Part shown: positions 1 to 5,789 of the stretch, in pieces
Layout: each line of letters opens with the position of its first letter
How positions within the stretch are numbered: position 1 is the first letter of the stretch
From: a bacterium
GTDB lineage: Bacteria > CBDUZB01 > JAGLHV01
Assembly: GCA_023143305.1 (NCBI GenBank)
Contig: JAGLHV010000093.1
Span: 1-5,995, forward strand
Direction of reading: 5' to 3'
Length of the DNA: 5,995 bases
The notes under the pieces: generated by a model
What the model was told of the DNA's origin: nothing
Databases searched by the model: none
Seen by the model: the letters and a program-made list of their open reading frames with translations, nothing else
Made by a program: the position numbers and the translations under genes

Positions 1-878
1 CGATTAATCCCATGCAAAATAAAGCCGATTCCCCCGCACAACCCGGAAAGGGAATCTAAATTCGCAGCAGTAGCTGTTCTATAACCTATACGGCAACTAA
101 TAGGAAACTTCTTAATCCCGCTAAAAATATATTCTCCCCCAACATTAATACTAATATCTTCATCAATGGGAGCTACACTATCCAAAGCAAAAATTAAATT
201 TTGCTTTAGTTGATAACTTAGTCCCAATCGGATATTTAATGGTAGAGGGGCCCCTTCTTCAATAAATTTTATTTCCGGACCAATGTTTTTTACTACCAAA
301 GCAAGCCGCGTTTTAGTAAAAAGGTTATATAATAAACCTAAATCAACTGCATAGCCAGTTGCATTTTCACCATCCAGCTCCTGTTGAATAAACTTAAAAG
401 TTACTCCACTCATTACAGGTCCCAATTCACGGGCATAAGTTACATTTATTGCTAAATCATATGGACTAAACGTTCCATCTTCTTGTCTATATTCATCCAT
501 CCTATCAATTTTTGCCATGGAAAGATAATTGATAGAGGCACCAATAGCTCCTCTCTTTACCGGCTGAGCATAGGCAACATAATCATAATTCATACTTTCT
601 AACCATGAAGCGTGCATTGCTGAAATCTCTCTGCCTTCAATTTGATTTAATCCGGCAGGATTCCAATAAAAGGCACTTATCTCGTCTGCTATAGCACTAT
701 ATGCCTCTCCCATACCAATAGCTCTCACTCCACACCCTATTTTTAAAAATTGTGCTCCGGTTGTTCCTGCTTCATCTTTAGAAAATAATCCTGCATAAGA
801 CATACTGTTAAGGAAACTAAACAGAATAATTAAAGATAAAAAAAGTGTTATAGTACTTTTCTTAAGGATATTAAACAT
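1..878 (-). CDS. PorV/PorQ-like (UPF0164) outer-membrane barrel protein, C-terminus cut by window edge
   Basis: I translated this frame by hand. It is open from an ATG at 878 to the left edge (292 codons seen), so the stop lies outside the window. Residues 1-29 form a signal peptide (two Lys, a hydrophobic core, then SYA before Gly30). The mature start carries the family signature: GTTGAQFLKIG at 38-48, GMGEAY at 55-60 and YWNPAGL at 71-77. Alternating beta-strand-like segments follow, as expected for an outer-membrane barrel. PorV and PorQ relatives act in type IX secretion in Bacteroidota, where PorV carries C-terminal-domain cargo to the attachment complex; other relatives have no assigned role. 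The start is supported by AGGAGGG at 886-892, seven bases upstream. It lies 79 bp after the propeller gene on the same strand, probably in one transcript. Family assignment is firm; a true PorV role is inference. Confidence 0.9.
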   Translation of the reverse strand, partial: MFNILKKSTITLFLSLIILFSFLNSMSYAGLFSKDEAGTTGAQFLKIGCGVRAIGMGEAYSAIADEISAFYWNPAGLNQIEGREISAMHASWLESMNYDYVAYAQPVKRGAIGASINYLSMAKIDRMDEYRQEDGTFSPYDLAINVTYARELGPVMSGVTFKFIQQELDGENATGYAVDLGLLYNLFTKTRLALVVKNIGPEIKFIEEGAPLPLNIRLGLSYQLKQNLIFALDSVAPIDEDISINVGGEYIFSGIKKFPISCRIGYRTATAANLDSLSGLCGGIGFILHGIN

Positions 879-885
879 CTTTTTA

Positions 886-892
886 CCCTCCT
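886..892 (-). promoter_or_regulatory. Ribosome binding site of the PorV-like gene
   Basis: On the minus strand this reads AGGAGGG, seven bases before the ATG at 878. The same motif precedes the upstream propeller gene, which suggests both are well translated. The 79-bp gap between the two genes (879-957) holds no clear terminator, only a short near-palindrome around ACCGGT, so read-through is likely. Confidence 0.8.
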
Positions 893-957
893 TTTATGAT
901 AAATATTTTTATTCCTGTAGACAGAAATTTAAACCGGTCTAAAAAATTACCCATCAT

Positions 958-2883
958 TTAACGAATTATTACTACTCTTCCGGATTTTTTGTTTCCTTTG
1001 CTATCAGTAATAAAGTAAATATACACTCCGCTAGCTATTTTTTTACCGGCATTATTTTTAATATCCCAAAGTGCCTCTCCCCCATCGGGAACTTTTATCT
1101 CTTTAACCAACTGTCCTTCTAATGTATATATTTTTATTACGGCTCCTTCCGTTAAAGAATCAAACGTCATTATCGGCAAAGAGTGTTTTCCTTTTCTATA
1201 GGGATTAGGATAAACTTTTACTTGAGAAAGATCGGTAAACGAAAAGTAGTCTCTAATGGTAAAAGAAGATGAATATTGATTCATAATATTTGCAGGGTTA
1301 CTCAGATCCCGGGCATCAATTGTAACATTAACTACCTGCGAAAAGAAGAAATTTTGCGGTGGGTCATATGTTAAAACATATTGGGCACTTGTGCCGGTAA
1401 TCATTGGAACAACAGTTATTCCGGCAACAGTCATAATAATAGACGATTGCTCTATTCCCATCCCATCGTCACAAAGACTAACTGTAATGTTAGTATTTTC
1501 TGTTACGCTTGTTGCCCCGTTAAGAGGATTTATAGTTGTGACATACGGAGGTTCCGTATCTAATAAACGGGTAAAAAAGATATCAAACATATCATTTCCA
1601 TTTCTTTTGTCGATCCATGTTATATAAGCTCTATTATAATCATCCACATCTATTCGGGGCAAAGAATGCGAAACAGTTTGTGTATCATTGTGAATAATAT
1701 AATCTGTAGAAAATGTCTGTCCTCCATCTAAAGATTGGTCGTAAAAACAAGTGCTTGAGCCGGTCCTGCTATCATGCCACACAACATGAATAATCCCTTT
1801 ATTTATCGCCAGTCTTGGAGGAAAAACATAACTATATTCAGCATCCATATATGTGTCTGTTATTTTGACACTATTTTCAAAAGAATAACCCCCATCAATG
1901 GATTTTGCTATATATATATCATTTAAGTAAGGTGAAACTGAAGGAGACCCATCATCTCTCCAATCTTTCCAAATTACATAAATTACCCCTGAAGAATCTA
2001 TTTTAATCGTAGATTCCTCCTGGTCATTAGTATCAACATCATTTACTCTTACATTAGTTGAATAGGTTACTCCATAGTCACTGGATTTAGCTAAGAAAAT
2101 ATCTTTATTTCCGTCCCGGCTATCATTAAAGGTTACACAAACATCACCCGATATAGGATTAACGTCAATAGAGCCCCAAGTCTGTTCTATAAGCCCTCCA
2201 ATATCATCTACTTTGACCGGAATCTCAAAGCTTGTTCCACCATCTATTGATCTTGCCACACAAATATCCCCGTTATCACCTAAATGATATCTGTTATAAT
2301 CAGTAAAGGATACATAAATATAACCGTTATTTTTATCTATTGCTATATATGGTTGAAATCGCCATGGATAATTTCCAGGACTTATATTAGGAACTACAAC
2401 ATCTGTTCCCCATGTTAGTCCTCCATCAATTGATTTATCCATATAAATATCTATCTTTGAAAACCACGAACTATCATCGGCCCAATCACGGTAATCATAC
2501 CAAACCACATATATATTACCACTATCATCGATTGCAATATCTGACCCATAAATTTTATAAGATGGAGGATAGGTAGCACTGACATCATTTACCCTCGTAG
2601 CAGTAGAAAAAGAAATTCCTTCATCAACAGATTTGGAGAAAAAAATACTTTCGTTAACCTCATCATGCCAGACAATATAAATTATTCCCTCATTAGTTAC
2701 TGCTATTGACGGTTCCCTATCATCGATTAAATTTCCCGGATCTACATTTACCTGGACATTTGGCAAAAAAGTTGCTGCTTTTGCAGTAGGAGAAATTAAT
2801 ACAGATAAAAAACCCAAAAGCCCGATTAAAAACATATTATGATATGTTTTTAATTTACAGATACTTAAAAATCTACTAATCAT
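958..2883 (-). CDS. Secreted Asp-box beta-propeller protein with Ig-like module and C-terminal sorting-type domain
   Basis: This is a complete 641-residue exported protein. The signal peptide has an unusually long N-region, a hydrophobic core at about 17-31 and a likely cleavage after AKA at 34-36. Residues about 50-440 hold seven repeats. Each has a strand ending in a VWxDxR-like motif, near 71, 127, 192, 250, 303, 367 and 421. Six are followed by an Asp box (SxDxGxxF/W/Y) starting at 85, 151, 212, 267, 328 and 384. Residues about 444-544 resemble a bacterial Ig-like (SbsA/Big_5) module starting EPPYVTTINPLNGA. Residues about 553-641 resemble the FlgD-Ig/Por-secretion tail: VKVYPNPY, IKIYTLEGQLV, SGVYIYFI and a basic end. 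Asp boxes occur in sialidases, but I cannot find a FRIP motif or a convincing catalytic arginine triad, so a binding or surface role is more likely than enzymatic activity. It is probably co-transcribed with the PorV-like gene. Confidence 0.88.
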   Translation of the reverse strand: MISRFLSICKLKTYHNMFLIGLLGFLSVLISPTAKAATFLPNVQVNVDPGNLIDDREPSIAVTNEGIIYIVWHDEVNESIFFSKSVDEGISFSTATRVNDVSATYPPSYKIYGSDIAIDDSGNIYVVWYDYRDWADDSSWFSKIDIYMDKSIDGGLTWGTDVVVPNISPGNYPWRFQPYIAIDKNNGYIYVSFTDYNRYHLGDNGDICVARSIDGGTSFEIPVKVDDIGGLIEQTWGSIDVNPISGDVCVTFNDSRDGNKDIFLAKSSDYGVTYSTNVRVNDVDTNDQEESTIKIDSSGVIYVIWKDWRDDGSPSVSPYLNDIYIAKSIDGGYSFENSVKITDTYMDAEYSYVFPPRLAINKGIIHVVWHDSRTGSSTCFYDQSLDGGQTFSTDYIIHNDTQTVSHSLPRIDVDDYNRAYITWIDKRNGNDMFDIFFTRLLDTEPPYVTTINPLNGATSVTENTNITVSLCDDGMGIEQSSIIMTVAGITVVPMITGTSAQYVLTYDPPQNFFFSQVVNVTIDARDLSNPANIMNQYSSSFTIRDYFSFTDLSQVKVYPNPYRKGKHSLPIMTFDSLTEGAVIKIYTLEGQLVKEIKVPDGGEALWDIKNNAGKKIASGVYIYFITDSKGNKKSGRVVIIR

Positions 2884-2889
2884 TATATT

Positions 2890-2896
2890 CCCTCCT
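2890..2896 (-). promoter_or_regulatory. Ribosome binding site of the propeller gene
   Basis: On the minus strand this reads AGGAGGG, six bases before the ATG at 2883. It fixes the first methionine as the start rather than Met17, which would give a more ordinary short signal peptide but has no comparable site in front of it. Confidence 0.8.
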
Positions 2897-2912
2897 TTTT
2901 AAAATCTTTCTC

Positions 2913-2961
2913 TGCTTATTTAAAGCAATCTAATTCTCATTTATTTCTGCTTCATTAGATT
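2913..2961 (-). promoter_or_regulatory. Inverted repeats in the leader of the propeller gene
   Basis: Two inverted repeats sit just upstream of the ribosome binding site. AATCTAAT (2927-2934) pairs perfectly with ATTAGATT (2954-2961) around a 19-base loop. TGCTT (2913-2917) pairs with AAGCA (2923-2927). A second TGCTT at 2948-2952 lies in the larger loop and could also pair with the AAGCA, so alternative folds are possible. The stems are AT-rich and modest. I do not recognise a known riboswitch, and function is not shown. Confidence 0.3.
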
Positions 2962-3061
2962 CACCAACTTTTGTTTTCTTTAAAAATTTCCCTATTGAGT
3001 ATATACTATTGATTTATACCTGTTTTGAAATAGAGGCCTTCTTTATTTTATGCTTTTCACT

Positions 3062-3091
3062 ATAATATATCCATATTATTTGTTTTGTCAA
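3062..3091 (-). promoter_or_regulatory. Candidate sigma-70-type promoter for the propeller/PorV-like unit
   Basis: On the minus strand a perfect TTGACA (3086-3091) lies 18 bases from TATTAT (3062-3067), or 16 bases from TATATT (3064-3069). Either works as a -10 box. Transcription would start near 3055 and leave a leader of about 170 bases before the propeller gene. AT-rich sequence yields chance matches, but the exact -35 box with correct spacing makes this the best candidate on this strand. Confidence 0.5.
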
Positions 3092-3130
3092 GTTTTTTAT
3101 ATGGCAAGCACATCCTTCTTTTTAGGTTTA

Positions 3131-3153
3131 TGATTAGCTTTCTGGCTAATCAA
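3131..3153. repeat. Perfect 8-bp inverted repeat between divergent promoters
   Basis: TGATTAGC (3131-3138) and GCTAATCA (3146-3153, with the G of GCTAATC at 3145 facing the loop side) form a dyad around a short loop of about six bases. Counted strictly, GATTAGC at 3132-3138 pairs with GCTAATC at 3145-3151, and T3131 pairs with A3152. It is not followed by a T-run on either strand, so it is a poor terminator. Its place between the minus-strand and plus-strand promoter candidates would suit an operator for a dimeric regulator. Confidence 0.4.
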
Positions 3154-3185
3154 GGATATGCCTTCTTTTGTCAATCTTTTCTTTT

Positions 3186-3214
3186 TTGAAAGTCAGAAGA
3201 ATATCTTATACTAT
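3186..3214 (+). promoter_or_regulatory. Weaker candidate promoter for the zinc-ribbon gene
   Basis: TTGAAA (3186-3191) lies 17 bases from TACTAT (3209-3214). Spacing is ideal, but both boxes have mismatches. It would give a leader of about 105 bases. The candidate at 3248-3276 is closer and looks better; the two could be tandem promoters or one could be chance. Confidence 0.3.
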
Positions 3215-3247
3215 CTTTTTAATAGGAGTTTTTAATAGTTTAAAGAG

Positions 3248-3276
3248 TTGAATTTATATGATGAATTTATTACAAT
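3248..3276 (+). promoter_or_regulatory. Candidate sigma-70-type promoter for the zinc-ribbon gene
   Basis: TTGAAT (3248-3253) lies 17 bases from TACAAT (3271-3276). The -10 box matches the consensus in five of six positions and the -35 in four of six. Transcription would start near 3283, about 43 bases before the ATG at 3326. It could drive the zinc-ribbon gene and perhaps the plus-strand genes after it. Confidence 0.45.
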
Positions 3277-3325
3277 GCATATGAGTACTTAATCTATAAT
3301 AATCTATATTCCTTTTTTTAAAAAA

Positions 3326-3619
3326 ATGAAATATTGTTATCACTGCCATACAATTTGGGAAGGGTTTAATCAACCCGGAAGAAGAGAGACCTGCCTTAAA
3401 TGTGCTGAGGATTTACATGTATGTTTAAACTGCAGATTTTATGACCAACACAAATCAAATCAATGTCAGGTCAATAATCTTGATCCGGTAAAAAACAAAG
3501 ATAAAGCAAATTTTTGTGACGAATTTCATTTTGCCGATAAGCCCTTACCGGAAAAAAATAAAAATAAAACGGACCAGGCAAGGGAACAATGGAAGAACTT
3601 ATTCAAAAAGGAATCTTAG
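3326..3619 (+). CDS. Small eight-cysteine zinc-ribbon protein of unknown function
   Basis: This 97-residue cytoplasmic protein has cysteines at 4, 7, 23, 26, 33, 36, 47 and 64. The motifs are CYHC (4-7), PGRRETCLKC (17-26), CLNCRFYD (33-40) and KANFCDEF (60-67). Four CxxC-like or paired positions suggest two zinc or metal sites, the first like a rubredoxin/zinc-ribbon knuckle. I recognise the pattern as a conserved uncharacterised family found in anaerobes and Proteobacteria, but no reaction is known to me. The tail from about 70 to 97 is lysine-rich and probably disordered. The ATG at 3326 is the first possible one, because an in-frame TAA lies at 3290-3292. It has no Shine-Dalgarno site: a T7A7 tract runs into the start. 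The 3' end overlaps the ATG of a disrupted small frame at 3589. Confidence 0.85.
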   Translation: MKYCYHCHTIWEGFNQPGRRETCLKCAEDLHVCLNCRFYDQHKSNQCQVNNLDPVKNKDKANFCDEFHFADKPLPEKNKNKTDQAREQWKNLFKKES

Positions 3620-3791
3620 TTAAGGGTACTACCGATTACCGGTATCCCGATGCTCCTCAAGTGATATAGACAGATAATCATAGCTCTAAGGCGAAAAAAA
3701 TTATTAGAAAAATGCGTATACCAGACAAAGACAGGAGTTATCCGTGATTTTCTCAGAAGGGGAATATAAAAAGGCGGGCATTATCGAATAA
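3589..3791 (+). pseudogene. Possible frame-disrupted small gene (remnant, about 67 codons)
   Basis: An ATG at 3589, six bases after an AGGG site and overlapping the zinc-ribbon gene end, opens a 26-codon frame (MEELIQKGILVKGTTDYRYP...) that stops at TAG 3667-3669. Coding-like sequence then resumes in a different frame from 3668 (LLEKCVYQ..., GVIRDFLRRG) and stops at 3767. A third frame continues the sense from 3762 (EYKKAGIIE, stop 3789-3791). Adding one G to the G-tract at 3759-3762 would join the last two pieces into GVIRDFLRRGEYKKAGIIE, and one more indel near 3667 would join all three. I do not recognise the protein. It could be a decayed gene, an assembly error, or chance. No function is assigned. 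Confidence 0.35.
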
Positions 3792-3806
3792 AAAGGGTTT
3801 TTAGCT

Positions 3807-4772
3807 ATGAAAATGATTAAAATAATATTGGAGAAATTTGAGAAATTATTAAGGATTTTTTTTATTGCCAGTATTGTTTTTACTTTGACAGGATTTTTAA
3901 GTAGATATGGTTTGCTTTTTGATAGGGCAGCACATTTTAGAATGCAATATTTTTTTCTGCAATTGGTGTTTGTTTTTTTATACATTATTTTAAAATACAG
4001 GAAAGCATTATTTATAGCAGCATTAGTTACTGCTATTAATTTAACGCAAATTCTTCCTTTGTATATTAAACCATCGCCGGTTAATTTTTCAGAGTTAAAA
4101 GGGCTTAATAGAATAAGTATTCTTTCTATCAATTTGCGGAAGGATAATAAAAAATATAGAAAAACAGCTGAATATATAAAAAGTATTAATCCGGACTTTC
4201 TCTTATTGACCGAGGTTAATCAAGAGTGGTATAAAGCTTTATCAGACATACTAAAACAATATACCTGTAATAAGTTTCTTCTTCGGGAAGACTGTTTTGG
4301 TATAGGACTGTTTAGTAAATTAGAATCTAACCGGATGATTGTTAAAGACTATGTAGGGATTAATCTTCCCACTATTGTTGCCGAGTTTAATATCAAAGAA
4401 GAACCGTTAACTTTAATATTGGTGCACACTCTTCCTCCGGCCAATAAATATTACTATTCTTTACGTAATAAACACTTGGCAAACATTAGTTTTCAACGAA
4501 ATCACTTAAGTAAAAATTTAGTTATAATGGGAGATTTGAATACAACATCATGGTCGTTTTCCTTTAAAAACTTATTAAAAAAAATGGATTTAAAAGATTC
4601 CCGCAAAGGGTTTGGCCTGCAAAATAGTTGGCCGACTCCTTTTCCTTTGCTTCGAATTGCAATCGATCACTGTCTGGTTAGTAAAAATATTATAGTTTTA
4701 GAACATAAAATAGGACCTAATATCGGGTCAGATCATTATCCGGTATATGTTCAATTAGGATTAATCAAATAG
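3807..4772 (+). CDS. Membrane-anchored endonuclease/exonuclease/phosphatase (EEP) family protein
   Basis: This 321-residue protein has three N-terminal transmembrane helices (about 17-32, 47-63 and 67-86), followed by an EEP hydrolase domain from about 101. All the family's metal and catalytic motifs are present: SINLR with Asn109, LLTEVN with Glu136, VHTLPP with His207, GDLN at 242-245, IDH with Asp287 and SDHYPV with Asp309/His310. EEP enzymes cleave phosphodiesters or phosphomonoesters with a divalent metal; substrates range from DNA to phospholipids and cannot be read from sequence. The lysine-rich N-terminus and the KYRK loop between helices 2 and 3 suggest N-in topology, which places the catalytic domain outside the cytoplasmic membrane. 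The layout resembles YafD-like proteins. The ribosome binding site is weak (GGG at 3795-3797, nine bases before ATG). No partner gene clarifies its role. Confidence 0.88.
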   Translation: MKMIKIILEKFEKLLRIFFIASIVFTLTGFLSRYGLLFDRAAHFRMQYFFLQLVFVFLYIILKYRKALFIAALVTAINLTQILPLYIKPSPVNFSELKGLNRISILSINLRKDNKKYRKTAEYIKSINPDFLLLTEVNQEWYKALSDILKQYTCNKFLLREDCFGIGLFSKLESNRMIVKDYVGINLPTIVAEFNIKEEPLTLILVHTLPPANKYYYSLRNKHLANISFQRNHLSKNLVIMGDLNTTSWSFSFKNLLKKMDLKDSRKGFGLQNSWPTPFPLLRIAIDHCLVSKNIIVLEHKIGPNIGSDHYPVYVQLGLIK

Positions 4773-4854
4773 GAAAAAGTATGCGGGATTGGATTTATAA
4801 ATACTTGTGGTTAATAAAAGTTATTTTTCAGGGGTAGGTGTAATACATCGTATA

Positions 4855-4860
4855 AGGAGG
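4855..4860 (+). promoter_or_regulatory. Ribosome binding site of the nitroreductase gene
   Basis: A perfect AGGAGG lies five bases before the ATG at 4866. It settles the start and contrasts with the weak sites of the two plus-strand genes upstream, suggesting that this gene is translated more strongly. Confidence 0.8.
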
Positions 4861-4865
4861 TTTGT

Positions 4866-5438
4866 ATGATTAAAGATTTGGTTTTAAAGAATAGGAGTTA
4901 TCGGCGATTTTATCAGGAGCTTCGTATAGAAAGTCAAACACTGAGAGAACTGGTTGACCTGTCCAGACTTTCTGCTTCCGGCAGTAATTTGCAGCCGCTA
5001 AAATATATGCTTTCTTGTGATAACGAAAAGAATACTTTAATTTTTCCCCACCTTGCCTGGGCAGGTTATCTTAAAGACTGGCCTGGTCCGGATGAGGGGG
5101 AAAGGCCTTCGGCATATATCATCATTTTGGGGGACACCCAAATCAGAGATTCTTTTGGTAGTGACCCGGGTATAGCAGCTCAAAGTATTTTGCTGGGTGC
5201 GGTGGAAAAAGGTTGGGGAGGATGTATTATTGGGGCGATAGAGCGAAAGAGGTTAAGGGATAGTCTCCGGATTTTATCCCGGTATGAGATACTTCTGGTC
5301 CTGGCTTTGGGTAAGCCTAAAGAAACAGTGGTAATTGAAAAAGTGAAGAGTTCCGGAGATATAAAATACTGGCGTGATATTGCGGCGGTGCACCATGTGC
5401 CCAAGAGGTCTTTAGATGAAATTATTATAGAAGAATAG
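4866..5438 (+). CDS. Nitroreductase-family flavoprotein
   Basis: This 190-residue protein is the normal full length for a small FMN-dependent nitroreductase-fold enzyme. Such proteins use NAD(P)H or other donors to reduce nitro compounds, quinones or flavins in the cytoplasm, usually as dimers; many anaerobe members have no known substrate. Family marks are NRSYRRF at 9-15 (phosphate/FMN contact), SASGSNLQPLKY at 36-47, the helix DPGIAAQSILLGAVEKGWGG at 100-119 and LALGKPKE at 146-153. The region WAGYLKDWPGPDEGERPSAYIIILGD (split here as WAGYLKDW at 65-72 and PSAYIIILGD at 81-90) and the C-terminal KYWRD/HHVPKRSLDE match a subgroup common in anaerobic bacteria. It follows the EEP gene by 93 bp on the same strand. 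Sampled lines are about 42-45% GC against 22-32% in the EEP gene, so it may have a different history or be under stronger codon selection. Confidence 0.92.
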   Translation: MIKDLVLKNRSYRRFYQELRIESQTLRELVDLSRLSASGSNLQPLKYMLSCDNEKNTLIFPHLAWAGYLKDWPGPDEGERPSAYIIILGDTQIRDSFGSDPGIAAQSILLGAVEKGWGGCIIGAIERKRLRDSLRILSRYEILLVLALGKPKETVVIEKVKSSGDIKYWRDIAAVHHVPKRSLDEIIIEE

Positions 5439-5789
5439 AAGTTGTTTTTTCCAAAAGCAACGAAAAGATTTTATTTAATTGTGGTGGAAGAAGAGTCTAT
5501 TCCCTTAATAATAATAAGTGTTCAGTAGGAATAAAAAAATATTTTACTTGTATTACGATTATTTTACTACACTAATGTATAGATACAAAGATTTAAAGTT
5601 CTGTGGAAAATTATTAACAATAAGGGAAAAAGTACACAAGGGAGAATTAGGGAACAATAAATTAAACTATTAAACAAAATTTCTCAATATTTTTAATTAT
5701 AAAAAAAAGGGGAGTCGTTAAACTTAACCTGTCTTAACAACTCCCTTTTCTTTTTTTTACAATTCTGTTTTACATCAAGTAAATCGTAA
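5439..5789. other. Convergent intergenic region, mostly without recognised features
   Basis: This 351-bp AT-rich stretch lies between the convergent nitroreductase and small-exported-protein genes. Directly after the nitroreductase stop there is a hairpin: GTTGTTTTT-like arm at 5441-5449 with AAAAGCAAC at 5453-5461, nine pairs including one G-U, three-base loop. It lacks a T-run. From about 5462 to 5692 I see nothing coding and no convincing promoter. The main terminator is at 5701-5758. The roughly 230 bases in between could be a long 3' untranslated region. Confidence 0.6.
5701..5758. terminator. Bidirectional rho-independent terminator
   Basis: GGGAGT (5710-5715) pairs with ACTCCC (5740-5745). 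After one C-A mismatch, GTTAA (5717-5721) pairs with TTAAC (5734-5738), leaving a 12-base loop. A run of eight A (5701-5708) precedes the stem and T4CT8 follows it (5746-5758), so each strand shows a stem followed by a T-run. It sits between convergent genes and would end transcription from the nitroreductase side and from the small minus-strand gene. Confidence 0.88.

Larger units (their letters stand above)
2884..3325. other. Divergent intergenic control region
   Basis: This 442-bp stretch separates the minus-strand propeller gene from the plus-strand zinc-ribbon gene. It is very AT-rich, and I find no convincing protein-coding frame. It contains the leader inverted repeats (2913-2961), a minus-strand promoter candidate (3062-3091), an isolated inverted repeat (3131-3153), two plus-strand promoter candidates (3186-3214 and 3248-3276) and a T7A7 tract at 3313-3326. 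Expression of the two sides could be linked through this region. Confidence 0.7.

Noticed and set aside
1381..1627. Two plus-strand frames of 60 and 78 codons
   Set aside because: Both lie inside the well-supported propeller gene on the other strand and show no domain or ribosome binding site.
958..2883. Annotation of the propeller protein as an active sialidase
   Set aside because: Asp boxes are structural and occur in many non-sialidases; the FRIP motif and catalytic residues are not visible.
3624..3648. Hairpin TACCG/CGGTA flanked by GGG/CCC after the zinc-ribbon gene
   Set aside because: The stem is interrupted by an asymmetric loop and no T-run follows, so it is not convincing as a terminator.
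3789..3803. TAAAAA/TTTTTA inverted repeat around GGG before the EEP start
   Set aside because: Its six pairs are all A-T around a three-base loop, too weak to call a switch; GGG probably just serves as the ribosome binding site.
3704..4132. A 142-codon minus-strand frame
   Set aside because: It lies opposite the start of the EEP gene, has a Lys/Asn/Ile-rich composition typical of antisense reading of AT-rich membrane-helix codons, and shows no recognisable motif.
5180..5404. A 74-codon minus-strand frame
   Set aside because: It is antisense to the nitroreductase core, whose motifs are unambiguous.
5602..5610. TGTGGAAAA, one mismatch from a DnaA box
   Set aside because: A single imperfect copy in AT-rich DNA with no dnaA or other origin genes nearby is expected by chance.
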